A DNA stretch of 64,000 nt from JBLZUR01 sp048565625 (GCF_048565625.1 NZ_JBLZUR010000001.1:62001-126000), one strand, 5' to 3'. Positions 9,010 to 19,206 are shown, counted from the stretch's first letter. Program-made: numbers and translations. The notes: a model not told the origin generated them from the letters alone.

Positions 9010-10503
9010 ATGCGGGGGGCAATGATCGGTTGCAAGTTCAGAAGGGTCGGACACAAAGGGCGCGCTCTCGGAGCTATCGTGGCCATGCTGCCGGTCTGTC
9101 TTGCCGCATGTTCGTTCGCCCCGCGGCATGTGCGTCCGCCGCAGCCTGTGCCGCAGAGCTACGCCCTCGCAGCGCCTGACGGCCCTTCCATCGCGCGGAT
9201 CGGTTGGCGGGATTTCTTCCGGGAGGAGCAGCTGCAGGCGCTGATCGAGGGGGCGCTGGCCAACAATCGCGATATCCGGATCGCCGCCACGCGCGTCGCC
9301 GAGGCGCGCGCCGCATGGCGTATCGAGGGCGCCTCTCTCTACCCGCAGCTCGACGCAGTGGCGACCGGTACGCGAGGCCGCTCACTGTTCAACCTTCCAC
9401 AAGTCGGTGCGACGCCAATCGATGTCCGGCAGATCAGCGCCCAGCTCAACGGAAGTTGGGAAATCGACTTCTGGGGCCGCCTGCGCAACCTGCGCGACGC
9501 GGCCCGCTGGCAATACCTCGCCACCGAGGAGTCGCGCCGGGCGGTCGCCACTGATCTGGTGGCGCAGGTCGTCAACGGCTATCTGCTGGAGCGCGAATAT
9601 GAAGAGCGCGCGGGGCTTACCCGCCGTTCGATCCAGACGCGCGAGGAATCGCTGCGCATCATACGCCGCCGCTACGAAGTAGGATCGGGCTCAAAGCTCG
9701 ACATGACCCAGGCGCAGATATTGCTCGCCCAGGCCCGCACGACCCTGCAGGCGCTCGATCAGGACCGTGCCGTCAATCGCAACGCCCTCGCGCTGCTGGT
9801 GGGCCGGCCGGTGGACATCGCGCCCGGAACACTCGCGCTGGTGGACGCTCCGGAAAATCTGGTGCTGCCACCCGGTCTTCCTTCGGACCTTCTGACCCAT
9901 CGGCCCGACATCGTCGCGGCCGAGCATCAGCTGCGCGCCGCGAACGCCAATATCGGCGCGGCGCGGGCCGCCTTCCTTCCCAATATCAGTCTCACCGGAG
10001 CCTATGGCACCATGAGCGACGAGCTGGACGGGCTGTTCTCGGCCGGCAGCGAGGCATGGACCTTCACGCCGACGATCTCGCTGCCCCTATTCAATGCCGG
10101 CCGGCTGAAGGGCAATCTCGATGTCGCCACGGCACGCCGCGATCGGGCTGTCTCCGAATATGAGCGCACCGTTCAGGCCGCGTTCCGCGACGTTTCGGAC
10201 GCGCTCGTTCGCCGGCACCAGTTGCAGCTCCAGATCGCCTCGACCAGGGACATGCTGGAGGCGCAACGCGAACGCGCCCGCCTCGCGCAGCTGCGCTTCG
10301 ACAATGGCCGTTCTGCCTATCTCGAAGTGCTCGATGCCCAGCGCGGCCTGTTCGAGGCCGAACAGGCGCTGGTCCAGCTTCGCCGCGCGGAGATTGCGAG
10401 CATCGTCGCGCTTTATGCGGCGGTGGGAGGCGGCTTTGCCGAGCAGTCCATTTTCGATTCCAGCGCCGCCGGCGCGGCAGGCGCAGGAGACCAGACACGA
10501 TGA
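9010..10503 (+). CDS. Outer membrane efflux lipoprotein, NodT/OprM family
   Basis: The 497-residue product has a signal peptide ending in the lipobox LAAC near residue 34. It then has two outer-membrane-efflux repeats of coiled-coil and beta-barrel segments, with GWRDFFREEQLQALIEGALANNRDIR near the start and RPDIVAAEHQLRAANANIGAARAAFLPNISL starting the second repeat. It would form the TolC-like exit duct for the following HlyD/ABC genes, and the next start overlaps its stop by 4 nt. An in-frame ATG at 9022 is the alternative start. Confidence 0.87.
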   Translation: MRGAMIGCKFRRVGHKGRALGAIVAMLPVCLAACSFAPRHVRPPQPVPQSYALAAPDGPSIARIGWRDFFREEQLQALIEGALANNRDIRIAATRVAEARAAWRIEGASLYPQLDAVATGTRGRSLFNLPQVGATPIDVRQISAQLNGSWEIDFWGRLRNLRDAARWQYLATEESRRAVATDLVAQVVNGYLLEREYEERAGLTRRSIQTREESLRIIRRRYEVGSGSKLDMTQAQILLAQARTTLQALDQDRAVNRNALALLVGRPVDIAPGTLALVDAPENLVLPPGLPSDLLTHRPDIVAAEHQLRAANANIGAARAAFLPNISLTGAYGTMSDELDGLFSAGSEAWTFTPTISLPLFNAGRLKGNLDVATARRDRAVSEYERTVQAAFRDVSDALVRRHQLQLQIASTRDMLEAQRERARLAQLRFDNGRSAYLEVLDAQRGLFEAEQALVQLRRAEIASIVALYAAVGGGFAEQSIFDSSAAGAAGAGDQTR

Positions 10504-11573
10504 CGGCATCCCAGAAGACATGGCTGATCCGGGGCGGCATAGCGGCGGCCATCATTGCCGCCGCCCTCCTCCTCTGGCAGGTGCTGAAGCCCGCCGATCT
10601 TCCCGAGGGTATCGTCAGCGGCAATGGCCGGATCGAAGCGGTAGAGATCGATATTTCCGCCAAGGCGCCTGGGCGCATCCGCGAGATCGTCGCGGATGAA
10701 GGCGATCTGGTCAAACAGGGTCAGGTCGTCGTCCATATGGACACCGAGACACTCACAGCGCAGCTCTCGGAGGCCGAGGCCCAGCTCGCCCAGGCGGTCA
10801 ATTCGGTGCAGATCGCGCAGACCCAGGTGACCCAGCGCCAGAGCGAGCGCGCTTCGGCGCTTGCGACCGTCCGCCAGCGCGAAGCCGAACTGAATGCCGC
10901 CCGCAAGCGGCTTGGCCGGTCGGAGACGCTGGCGCGCGAAGGGGCCACGCCCGCACAGGAGCGCGATGATGATCAGGCGGCGGTCGAAGGGGCGTCAGCC
11001 ACTGTCGAGGCGGCGCGGGCGCAATTGGCCTCGGTCGATGCGGCCATCGCCGCAGCTCGCAGTCAGGTGATCGGCGCGCGTTCGAATGTCGATGCAACCC
11101 GCGCGACGATCGAGCGCGTCAAGGCCGACATCAGGGACAGCGACCTGCGCGCGCCGCGCGGTGGCCGCATCCAGTATCGCGTGGCGCAGCCGGGTGAAGT
11201 GGTCGCCGGCGGTGGACGAGTCCTCAACCTCGTCGACCTGTCGGATGTCTACATGACGTTCTTCCTGCCGGAAACGATGGCCGGCCGGGTTGGTCTCGGC
11301 AGCGAGGTGCGGCTCGTGCTCGACGCAGCGCCCCAATATGTCATTCCGGCCAGGATCAGCTTCGTGGCCGACGTCGCCCAGTTCACGCCCAAGACCGTCG
11401 AGACCGAGAGCGAGCGGCAGAAGCTGATGTTCCGCGTGCGGGCACGGATTGACCCTGCCCTGCTGCGCCGCAATATCCAGCATGTGAAGACCGGCCTGCC
11501 GGGCATGGCCTACGTCCGCATCAATCCTGGCACGCCATGGCCAGAGAAGTTGGCGCGAACGGTGAGGCAATAG
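10500..11573 (+). CDS. HlyD-family membrane fusion protein
   Basis: This 357-residue periplasmic adaptor has an N-terminal membrane anchor at residues 8-26. A split lipoyl/barrel-sandwich domain follows (GRIEAVEIDISAKAPGRIREI...DEGDLVKQGQVV), then a long coiled-coil hairpin at about 75-190 and a beta-barrel domain. It links the ABC-2 exporter in the inner membrane with the lipoprotein duct encoded just upstream. The order OMF-HlyD-ABC-permease resembles the YhiI/RbbA/YhhJ locus of enterobacteria with an added outer-membrane gene. Confidence 0.88.
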   Translation: MTASQKTWLIRGGIAAAIIAAALLLWQVLKPADLPEGIVSGNGRIEAVEIDISAKAPGRIREIVADEGDLVKQGQVVVHMDTETLTAQLSEAEAQLAQAVNSVQIAQTQVTQRQSERASALATVRQREAELNAARKRLGRSETLAREGATPAQERDDDQAAVEGASATVEAARAQLASVDAAIAAARSQVIGARSNVDATRATIERVKADIRDSDLRAPRGGRIQYRVAQPGEVVAGGGRVLNLVDLSDVYMTFFLPETMAGRVGLGSEVRLVLDAAPQYVIPARISFVADVAQFTPKTVETESERQKLMFRVRARIDPALLRRNIQHVKTGLPGMAYVRINPGTPWPEKLARTVRQ

Positions 11574-11576
11574 GGC

Positions 11577-14312
11577 ATGTCGTCCGGCCCTGGAGCGCCG
11601 GTTGTCCACCTCGCGGGTGTGCGGCAACGTTACGGCAAGACGGAGGCGCTGCGCGGTCTTGATCTGGACGTTCCTGCCGGATGCATGGTCGGGCTGATCG
11701 GCCCTGACGGCGTCGGCAAGTCCAGCCTCCTTTCGCTGATCGCGGGCGCCCGCGCCGTGCAGGAGGGGCAGGTGCGGGTGCTCGGTGGCGACATGGCCGA
11801 CGCAGGCCATCGCCAGGATGTCTGCCCGCGTATCGCCTATATGCCGCAGGGTCTCGGCAAGAACCTCTATCCCACGCTCTCGGTCGAAGAGAACCTCCAG
11901 TTCTTCGCGCGGCTCTTCGGCCATGGCGCGGCCGAGCGCCGCCGCCGCATCGACGAGCTGACCCGCAGCACGGGCCTCCATCCGTTTCTTTCGCGGCCCG
12001 CGGGAAAGCTGTCGGGCGGCATGAAGCAGAAGCTGGGCCTGTGCTGCGCGCTGATCCATGATCCGGACCTTCTAATTCTCGATGAGCCGACTACGGGCGT
12101 CGACCCACTCGCGCGCGCGCAATTCTGGGATCTGATCGCGCGCATCCGCAAGCAGCGCTCCGGCATGAGCGTCATCGTCGCCACGGCCTATATGGACGAG
12201 GCGCAGGGCTTCGACTGGCTGGTGGCGATGGACGACGGCGCGGTGCTGGCGACCGGTACGTCGACCGAACTGCTGGAACGAACAGGAAGCGCCACGCTGG
12301 AGGAGGCGTTCGTCGCTCTATTGCCCGAGGACAAGAAGCGGGGGCACGCGCCCGTGGTGATTCCGCCGCTTGAGGCAGACGAGGACGACATCGCCATCGA
12401 GGCGCGCGGCCTCACCATGCGCTTCGGCGATTTCGTGGCGGTCGACCATGTCAGCTTCCGTATCCGCAGGGGCGAGATCTTCGGATTTCTCGGCTCGAAC
12501 GGCTGCGGCAAGTCGACGACGATGAAGATGCTGACCGGCCTGCTTCCCGCGAGCGAAGGACAGGCCTGGCTGTTCGGACGTGAAGTCGACCCCCGCGACA
12601 TCGCGACGCGCCGCAAGGTCGGCTATATGAGCCAGGCCTTCTCGCTCTATGGCGAGCTGACCGTGCGGCAGAACCTCGAATTGCATGCCCGGCTTTTTCA
12701 TGTGTCGCCGGGCGACATTCCGGACCGGGTCAGTGAGATGGTCGAACGCTTCGACCTCAATGCGGTGCTGGATGATCTTCCCGAGAAGCTGCCGCTCGGT
12801 ATTCGCCAGCGCCTGTCGCTGGCCGTGGCCATGGTGCACAAGCCTGAGCTGCTGATTCTCGACGAGCCGACCTCCGGCGTTGATCCCGTCGCGCGCGACG
12901 CCTTCTGGCGGCTGCTGGCCGAGCTGTCGCGGCGCGACCATGTGACGATCTTCATCTCGACCCATTTCATGAACGAGGCGGAACGCTGCGACCGCATGTC
13001 GATGATGCATGCGGGCAAGGTGCTGGACAGCGACGCGCCTTCGAGACTGGTGGAGAAGCGCGGCGCCGCCACGCTCGAGGAGGCCTTCATCGGCTATCTC
13101 GTCGAGGCTGCCGGCAGCGGCGATGAGGATGAGGCGGTGCCCGACGCCGTCGAGGCGCCGACGGTGCATCAGCCGCAGGCGCCCAGGCGTCGCTTCAGCC
13201 CCCAGCGCATGTTGAGCTACGTCTGGCGCGAGACGCTCGAACTGCTGCGCGATCCGGTCCGCGGCACACTGGCGCTCGCGGGTTCGGTGATCCTGCTTCT
13301 GGTGATGGGCTTTGGCATCAGCCTCGATGTGAACGATCTTCGCTATGCCGTCCTCGATCACGACCAGAGCAGCATCAGCGCGCGCTACCAGCTCGATATC
13401 GCCGGATCGCGCTACTTCGTGGAAGAGCCGCCGATCACCGACCATGACGATCTCGACCGGCGCATGAGGAACGGTGAACTGGCGCTCGCACTGGAGATTC
13501 CGCCGGGCTTCGGGCGCGATCTGCTGCGAGGCCGGCCTGTGGCGGTCGGCGCCTGGTTCGATGGCGCCATGCCGCAGCGCGCCGAAACGGTCCAGGGCTA
13601 TATCCAGGGGCTGCACCAGCACTGGCTGGGCGAGCAGATGCGGATGGCGGGAGCGCCGGCCGGGGCTTCCATCTCGGTGGAGAACCGCTTCCGCTACAAT
13701 CCCGATGTCGAGAGCCTGCCCGCCATGGTGCCATCGGTCATCCCCCTCCTGCTGCTGATGCTGCCTGCGATGCTGGCGGCACTGGCGGTGGTGCGCGAAA
13801 AGGAAATCGGCTCGATCATCAACCTCTACGTGACCCCGGTGACACGCGCCGAGTTCCTCCTCGGAAAGCAGCTGCCCTATGTAGCGCTGGCGATGATCAA
13901 CTTCCTCGTCATGGTGCTGATGGCGGTGTTCGTTTTCGGGGTTCCTCTGACCGGCAGCGTTCCGGCCTTGGTCCTTGCGGCCTTTCTGTTCTGCCTGATC
14001 GCGACCGGAATGGGGTTGCTTGCCTCGGCAATCACCAGAAGCCAGATCGCCGCGATGTTTCTTGCCATGGTCGGCACCTTGATCCCGGCGATCACTTATG
14101 GCGGCATGCTCGATCCAGTGTCTTCGCTGGAAGGTGCCGGAAGGGTGATCGGCGAAATCTATCCGGCGAACGCCATGTTCACGATCAGCCGGGGCGTCTT
14201 CAACAAGGCGTTGGGGTTCGGCGATCTGGCCGGATCATTCGTGCCGCTGCTCCTGGCGGTGCCGATCATCATCGGAGCCTCGATCCTGCTGCTCAGGAAA
14301 CAGGAGCGCTGA
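11577..14312 (+). CDS. Double-ATPase ABC-2 exporter fusion, RbbA-like
   Basis: This 911-residue fusion has two ATPase domains and an ABC-2 permease. ATPase 1 has Walker A GPDGVGKSS (42-50), LSGGMKQ and ILDEPTTGVDP. ATPase 2 has Walker A GSNGCGKST (about 305-313), ILDEPTSGVDP and a degenerate signature LPLGIRQR in place of LSGGQ. The permease runs from about residue 555 with one early membrane segment, a large periplasmic loop and five late helices. It pairs with the second permease gene 1 nt downstream. Substrate is unknown. RbbA/YhiH proteins are the nearest architecture I know. Confidence 0.87.
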   Translation: MSSGPGAPVVHLAGVRQRYGKTEALRGLDLDVPAGCMVGLIGPDGVGKSSLLSLIAGARAVQEGQVRVLGGDMADAGHRQDVCPRIAYMPQGLGKNLYPTLSVEENLQFFARLFGHGAAERRRRIDELTRSTGLHPFLSRPAGKLSGGMKQKLGLCCALIHDPDLLILDEPTTGVDPLARAQFWDLIARIRKQRSGMSVIVATAYMDEAQGFDWLVAMDDGAVLATGTSTELLERTGSATLEEAFVALLPEDKKRGHAPVVIPPLEADEDDIAIEARGLTMRFGDFVAVDHVSFRIRRGEIFGFLGSNGCGKSTTMKMLTGLLPASEGQAWLFGREVDPRDIATRRKVGYMSQAFSLYGELTVRQNLELHARLFHVSPGDIPDRVSEMVERFDLNAVLDDLPEKLPLGIRQRLSLAVAMVHKPELLILDEPTSGVDPVARDAFWRLLAELSRRDHVTIFISTHFMNEAERCDRMSMMHAGKVLDSDAPSRLVEKRGAATLEEAFIGYLVEAAGSGDEDEAVPDAVEAPTVHQPQAPRRRFSPQRMLSYVWRETLELLRDPVRGTLALAGSVILLLVMGFGISLDVNDLRYAVLDHDQSSISARYQLDIAGSRYFVEEPPITDHDDLDRRMRNGELALALEIPPGFGRDLLRGRPVAVGAWFDGAMPQRAETVQGYIQGLHQHWLGEQMRMAGAPAGASISVENRFRYNPDVESLPAMVPSVIPLLLLMLPAMLAALAVVREKEIGSIINLYVTPVTRAEFLLGKQLPYVALAMINFLVMVLMAVFVFGVPLTGSVPALVLAAFLFCLIATGMGLLASAITRSQIAAMFLAMVGTLIPAITYGGMLDPVSSLEGAGRVIGEIYPANAMFTISRGVFNKALGFGDLAGSFVPLLLAVPIIIGASILLLRKQER

Positions 14313-14313
14313 C

Positions 14314-15441
14314 ATGCACCAGACGCTTTCGAACATATACCGTCTGGGCGTCAAGGAGCTGTGGAGCCTGTGGCGAGACCCGATCATGCTTGTCCTGATC
14401 GTCTTCACCTTCACCTTCGCGGTCTACAGTTCGGCCTCGTCGATGCCGGAGACGCTGCACAATGCGCCGATCGCCATCGTCGACGAGGACGCCTCGCCAC
14501 TCTCCCAGCGGATCATCTCCGCCTTCTACCCGCCCCAGTTCAGGCAGCCGGTGATGATTGCCCCCTCGCAGATCGATCCGGGCCTCGACAAAGGCATCTA
14601 CACGTTCGTCCTGCACATTCCTTCCGGGTTCCAGCGCGACGTGCTGGCCGGGCGGCCTGCTGAAATCCAGCTCAATACCGATGCGACCCGCATGACCCAG
14701 GCGTTCAGCGGCAGCGGCTATGTGCAGCAGATCGTCCTGGGTGAAGCCAACGCATTCGTGCAGCGCTATCGCGCGCAAGCCAGCTCCCCGGTCGAGCTGG
14801 AGCTACGCGCACGCTTCAATCCCACGCTCGACAAGAGCTGGTTCGGGGGGCTCTCCCAGATAATCAATCAGATCGCCATGCTGTCGATCATTCTGAGCGG
14901 CGCGGCCCTCATAAGGGAGCGGGAGCATGGCACGATCGAGCATCTGCTGGTGATGCCGGTGACCCCGTTCGAGATCATGATGAGCAAGATCTGGGCGATG
15001 GCGCTGGTCGTGCTCATAGCGGCGTTCCTGTCCTTGAACCTCGTCGTGCGGGCGGCGCTCGGCGTACCTGTGGCTGGCTCGCTGACCCTGTTCTTCGCCG
15101 GCGCGGCGTTGGTCCTGTTCGCTACGACCTCGCTCGGCATCTTCATGGCGACGATCGCGCGCAACATGCCGCAGTTCGGCATGTTGGCGGTACTGGTGCT
15201 GCTGCCGCTCCAGATGCTCTCGGGTGGCAGCACGCCGCGCGAGAACATGCCCCAACTGGTGCAGAACATCATGCTTGCCGCCCCGACCACGCACTTCATC
15301 GAATTCGGACAGGCGATCCTGTTCCGCGGGGCGGGGATCGAGACGGTCTGGCCGCAACTCGTCGCCGTCACAGCCATCGGCGCAGTGTTCTTCTCCATAG
15401 CATTGGCACGCTTCCGAAAAACCATCGCTTCCATGGCGTAA
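14314..15441 (+). CDS. ABC-2 type permease
   Basis: This 375-residue inner-membrane protein has one N-terminal helix, a large extracytoplasmic domain at about residues 45-175, and five C-terminal helices. It ends with the ABC-2 feature LQMLSGGSTPRENMP. It starts 1 nt after the fused ATPase/permease gene stops and should form the other half of that exporter. It matches the YhhJ position in RbbA-type operons. Confidence 0.87.
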   Translation: MHQTLSNIYRLGVKELWSLWRDPIMLVLIVFTFTFAVYSSASSMPETLHNAPIAIVDEDASPLSQRIISAFYPPQFRQPVMIAPSQIDPGLDKGIYTFVLHIPSGFQRDVLAGRPAEIQLNTDATRMTQAFSGSGYVQQIVLGEANAFVQRYRAQASSPVELELRARFNPTLDKSWFGGLSQIINQIAMLSIILSGAALIREREHGTIEHLLVMPVTPFEIMMSKIWAMALVVLIAAFLSLNLVVRAALGVPVAGSLTLFFAGAALVLFATTSLGIFMATIARNMPQFGMLAVLVLLPLQMLSGGSTPRENMPQLVQNIMLAAPTTHFIEFGQAILFRGAGIETVWPQLVAVTAIGAVFFSIALARFRKTIASMA

Positions 15442-15604
15442 CGAACTATCCCGGCATGGACCGACCATCGATGCCAGCACTGCTGGCAGCATGGCGATGA
15501 TCAGAAACTCCAGGTCCGGGAAGCACGGATCACCGCTCGGCTGATCCGTCGCGCATAGCGGCAGCGTCGCCAGGCGGTCTCGATCAAACCACCTTGGGGC
15601 ATCT
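15442..15604. other. Convergent intergenic gap
   Basis: This is 163 bp between the plus-strand exporter operon and the minus-strand P-type ATPase. No clear intrinsic terminator or small gene is visible. Confidence 0.4.
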
Positions 15605-18409
15605 TCAGCCATTCCGATGCCGCAAGGCCCATTTGCGGAGTTCGGCAAACCACAAGACGACGCTGCCCATCGCCAGACACAGGAGCCATTGTCCAAGCGA
15701 TAGCGCACTTGTGTCGAAAGCGATATTGAGCGGGGCGAGATGGACGACGGCCACTTGCAGCAATGCCGAAACGACGACGGCGCCCCAGAGCCAGCGATTG
15801 GCGAAGAGATGGCGAAAGGCGCTGACTGTTTCCGAGCGTGCGCTGAAGCAGTTGAAGAGCTGGGCAAAGACCAGCACTGTGAAGCCGGCGGTCCGCGCTT
15901 CCTCGACCGTAGATGATCCTTCGATAAGGCCGCCTGGCAGCTGGCTGTCGATGGTGAGCAGGGAGGCGAGAGCCATCACCAGCCCCATTGCGATGACTCC
16001 CCGCCACATGCGCGCGTCGATGGCACGCTCGCTGGTGCGCCGCGGTTGCCGGGCCATCACATCCTCGGTCTCGGGATCGACGCCCATGGCGAGCGCGGGG
16101 CCGGAATCGGTAATCAGGTTAATCCAGAGAATCTGCGTCGCCAGCAACGGTGCGATCAGGCCCTCTCCGCCATCCGCACTATCAAGTCCGATAACGCCCG
16201 CGCCGACCACGCCCAGGAATACGGTCAACACCTCGCCCATGTTCGATGACAGAAGGTAGCGCAGGAACTTGCGGATATTGTCGAAGATCGCGCGTCCCTC
16301 ACGCACTGCGGCGACAATCGTGGCGAAGTTATCGTCTGCCAAGATCATCTTGGCAGCTTCCTTGGTAACCTCGGTGCCCGTCACGCCCATCGCCACGCCG
16401 ATGTCGGCGGATTTGAGCGCCGGCGCATCGTTCACGCCGTCTCCCGTCATCGCAACCACATTGCCGTCGGCTTGCAAAGCATCGACGATGCGCAGTTTGT
16501 GGACCGGCGCCACGCGCGCGTAGACCGAGGTTTCCCGCACGGTGGCGGCGAAGGCGCGCTCATCCATCGCATCGAGTTCGGCGCCGGTGAGCGCCTTGGC
16601 GTCCGGCGACGCGATCCCGAGCTGGTCGGCGATCCGCGCCGCGGTACGCGGATGGTCGCCGGTGATCATCATTACCCGGATGCCGGCACGGTGCGCCTCG
16701 GCGATCGCCACGGCGGCTTCCTCGCGCGGCGGGTCGATGATGCCCACGGTGCCGACGAATATCAGATCGCGCTCGAGGCTATGATCCGCGCCGGTCGCTT
16801 CTCCCGGTCCGAGCGGCCTGTAAGCGACCGCGAGGGTGCGGAGCGCTTCGCCCGACAGGCGCTCGACATCGGCTCCAGCTTCAGCGCGCAAAGGCGCGTC
16901 GAACGACTTGACTTCCATGCCGACGCGGATGCGGCCGCAGCGCTCCATCAGCACATCGGGGGCGCCCTTGGTGACGATAATCAGCTCGCCGCCATGTTCG
17001 AGATCGCGCTCGATGCTCGACATCAGTTTGCGGTCGGAGCTGAACGGGATCTCGCGGACCCGCTCAAAGCGTCTTTTCCGCCGGGCGTCGACGCCGAGCT
17101 TCATCTCGGCGACCAGGAACGCCGCCTCGGTGGGATCGCCCTGGATCTCCCACGACCCGTCGCTGGCCTCACGCAAGGCTGCGTTGCCGGCAAGGCTACC
17201 GCCGCTGAGCACGACGATGTGCTCGGCCTTGAGTGCGCCGCCGACCGGCTGGGCGTCATCGCTCTCGATAGCGCCCTGCGGCGCATAGCCGACGCCGGTG
17301 ATGCGGCTGTCGCCGGAGGCAGTCGCGACACGCTGGATCGTCATCTGCGAACGGGTGAGCGTGCCCGTCTTGTCCGAACAGATCACCGTTGCCGCGCCAA
17401 GCGTCTCGACCGAGGAAAGGTCCTTCACCACAGCGTTGCGGGCGGCCATGCGCTGGACGCCCAGCGCCAGCACCAGCGACAAAATCGCGGGCAGGCCCTC
17501 GGGAACTGCGGCCACCGCCAGCGACACGCCCAGCAGCAGCACGGCTACAACATCGCTGACACCGCGAATTTCCGACAGAGCGAGGACCGTGGCGACCACG
17601 ACCGAGGCGATTACGATCACGGCGATGCCAAGCATCCGCCCGATCCGCGCCACTTCCTTCTGGAGTGGTGTCGGCTCTTCGCGGGTCTGGTCGAGCATGG
17701 TCGCTATCGCGCCCATCTCGGTGCGCATGCCGGTCGCGGTGACCACCGCACGGCCACTGCCTTGAACGATGGCTGTGCCCTTGAAGACCATCGACGTTCG
17801 ATCGGCGAGCGCCGCCGGTGCGGCCAAAGGCTCGGCATCCTTGAGCACGGCCTCGCTCTCGCCGGTCAGTGAGGCTTCCTGTACGCGCAGCGCTGCCGAG
17901 GCGAGCAATCTCGCGTCCGCTCCGACGGCATCGCCCTCCTCGAGCAGCAGAACATCACCCGGCACCAGCCACGAACTTGGGATGCGCTGGCGCTCGCCGT
18001 CGCGGACCACCGACGATGTCACCGCCGTCATGCGCGCCAGGGCAGCGACCGCGTCGGCCGCCTTGCCCTCCTGGACAAAGCCAAGCGCCCCGTTGAGCAG
18101 CAGGACCGCCATGATGACAAGAGCATCGATTGGCCAACCTCGATGCCCTTCGATCAGCCAGGCCGCGAGCGCGACGATGAGCGCACCGAGCAGGAGATAG
18201 ACCAAGGGGTCGCGGAACTGCGCCAGGATGCGTCGCCACAAGGGGACGGACGCAACAGTGCGCAAGCTGTTCTGGCCATGCTCGGCCAATCGCCGGGCGG
18301 CATCCTCGGCCGAAAGGCCTATGGACGCATCGACGCCGAGCCCGTGCGCAATCACCTGGGCATCGACAACGGACGGATCCTCCGCAAACGGGCGGAGGGA
18401 CGCGCTCAT
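15605..18409 (-). CDS. Cation-transporting P-type ATPase, Ca/P2 type
   Basis: The 934-residue pump has the P2-type layout: an N-terminal cation ATPase domain, the TGES actuator loop, the M4 motif AAVPEGLPAI, a phosphorylated Asp346 in DKTGTLT, KGAPDVLMERC in the nucleotide domain, TGDGVNDAPALK, and a C-terminal bundle ending near residue 925. PEGLP in M4 is shared by calcium pumps and related Na/K or Mn pumps, so the ion is not settled. The start overlaps the stop of a small upstream ORF by 4 nt. Confidence 0.88.
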   Translation of the reverse strand: MSASLRPFAEDPSVVDAQVIAHGLGVDASIGLSAEDAARRLAEHGQNSLRTVASVPLWRRILAQFRDPLVYLLLGALIVALAAWLIEGHRGWPIDALVIMAVLLLNGALGFVQEGKAADAVAALARMTAVTSSVVRDGERQRIPSSWLVPGDVLLLEEGDAVGADARLLASAALRVQEASLTGESEAVLKDAEPLAAPAALADRTSMVFKGTAIVQGSGRAVVTATGMRTEMGAIATMLDQTREEPTPLQKEVARIGRMLGIAVIVIASVVVATVLALSEIRGVSDVVAVLLLGVSLAVAAVPEGLPAILSLVLALGVQRMAARNAVVKDLSSVETLGAATVICSDKTGTLTRSQMTIQRVATASGDSRITGVGYAPQGAIESDDAQPVGGALKAEHIVVLSGGSLAGNAALREASDGSWEIQGDPTEAAFLVAEMKLGVDARRKRRFERVREIPFSSDRKLMSSIERDLEHGGELIIVTKGAPDVLMERCGRIRVGMEVKSFDAPLRAEAGADVERLSGEALRTLAVAYRPLGPGEATGADHSLERDLIFVGTVGIIDPPREEAAVAIAEAHRAGIRVMMITGDHPRTAARIADQLGIASPDAKALTGAELDAMDERAFAATVRETSVYARVAPVHKLRIVDALQADGNVVAMTGDGVNDAPALKSADIGVAMGVTGTEVTKEAAKMILADDNFATIVAAVREGRAIFDNIRKFLRYLLSSNMGEVLTVFLGVVGAGVIGLDSADGGEGLIAPLLATQILWINLITDSGPALAMGVDPETEDVMARQPRRTSERAIDARMWRGVIAMGLVMALASLLTIDSQLPGGLIEGSSTVEEARTAGFTVLVFAQLFNCFSARSETVSAFRHLFANRWLWGAVVVSALLQVAVVHLAPLNIAFDTSALSLGQWLLCLAMGSVVLWFAELRKWALRHRNG

Positions 18410-18618
18410 GCCAGCATCGCGCCAGTGTTGAGGAAGCGCTGGTGCCAGGACAGCGCCTTACTGAGAAACGAAGGAGATTGCCGGCTGTAAGACCATTCAC
18501 GGGCGCGGACGAAACAGTCTGTAAGCACCAAACGGTACGTCGGGTGGGCGTAGTTCTCGACGATCACCGCGGCGCTTATGATTTTCACACCGGCTTGGGT
18601 AGACATCCGCTCGCTCAT
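18406..18618 (-). CDS. Small ORF upstream of P-type ATPase, unknown
   Basis: This 70-residue ORF ends in an ATGA overlap with the P-type ATPase start, which suggests translational coupling. It has no membrane segment and no family I recognise. No strong ribosome binding site precedes either possible start (18618 or 18606). The overlap is the main support. Confidence 0.35.
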   Translation of the reverse strand: MSERMSTQAGVKIISAAVIVENYAHPTYRLVLTDCFVRAREWSYSRQSPSFLSKALSWHQRFLNTGAMLA

Positions 18619-18638
18619 CGCTGTCCATCGTCCATCGT

Positions 18639-19187
18639 TCAGACAAGCTGCCGCCGTAGCACAACGAGCGTGGAATCGCCCTCGACAGGCTCGGCGATGA
18701 ACCCCATCTCGCGTTCGAGCGAAATCGCAGCGCGGTTGTCGCGGCTTTCGACCGATTCCAGCACGCGAATGCCTCTGGCTTTTGCATGCTCTGCCAGACG
18801 ATCGAGCAACGTCCAGCCAATTCCCTGGCCTTTATGATCCGCACGGATCGAAATCGCGACTTCCGCCCGTTTACCGGCAGCGTCGGCGGCCAGCATCGCC
18901 GTGGCGACAATCGTACCGTCCTCACCTGGCGCGGTGACGATGAAGCTCTCAGTGGCTTCCTGGTCGACGCCGATCATCTCCATCAAGCGGGCGTGGCTCA
19001 CTTCCTGCACCGCGCTCAGGAAGCGGAAGCGCAAGTCTTCGGGCGTGACCTGGTGGAAGAAGTTGGCCAACGCCGGTTCATCGGAAGCGGTCACGGCACG
19101 CACCCGAAACCGGGACCCACTGCGAGTAATGAGGTCGACTTCTTCGCCGCCGCCGATGTTGCCTATGGATTGGTTCGTGTCAGTCAT
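18639..19187 (-). CDS. GNAT-family N-acetyltransferase
   Basis: This 182-residue protein has the GNAT fold with a motif A-like acetyl-CoA loop (ISIRADHKGQGIGWTLLDRLAEHAKARGI). Preceding segments resemble acetyltransferases found next to acetyl-CoA synthetase or universal-stress genes (FFHQVTPEDLRFRFLSAVQEV). The start at 19187 has AAAGG 7 nt upstream. An in-frame start at 19217 would overlap the upstream gene. It sits 19 nt after the alcohol dehydrogenase stop on the same strand. The acceptor substrate is unknown. Confidence 0.8.
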   Translation of the reverse strand: MTDTNQSIGNIGGGEEVDLITRSGSRFRVRAVTASDEPALANFFHQVTPEDLRFRFLSAVQEVSHARLMEMIGVDQEATESFIVTAPGEDGTIVATAMLAADAAGKRAEVAISIRADHKGQGIGWTLLDRLAEHAKARGIRVLESVESRDNRAAISLEREMGFIAEPVEGDSTLVVLRRQLV

Positions 19188-19206
19188 GAAAGGGCCTTTC
19201 TGCGCG

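Noticed and set aside
12318..13622. A 434-codon minus-strand frame inside the ABC fusion gene
   Set aside because: It is antisense to clear ATPase and permease motifs. No protein family was recognised.
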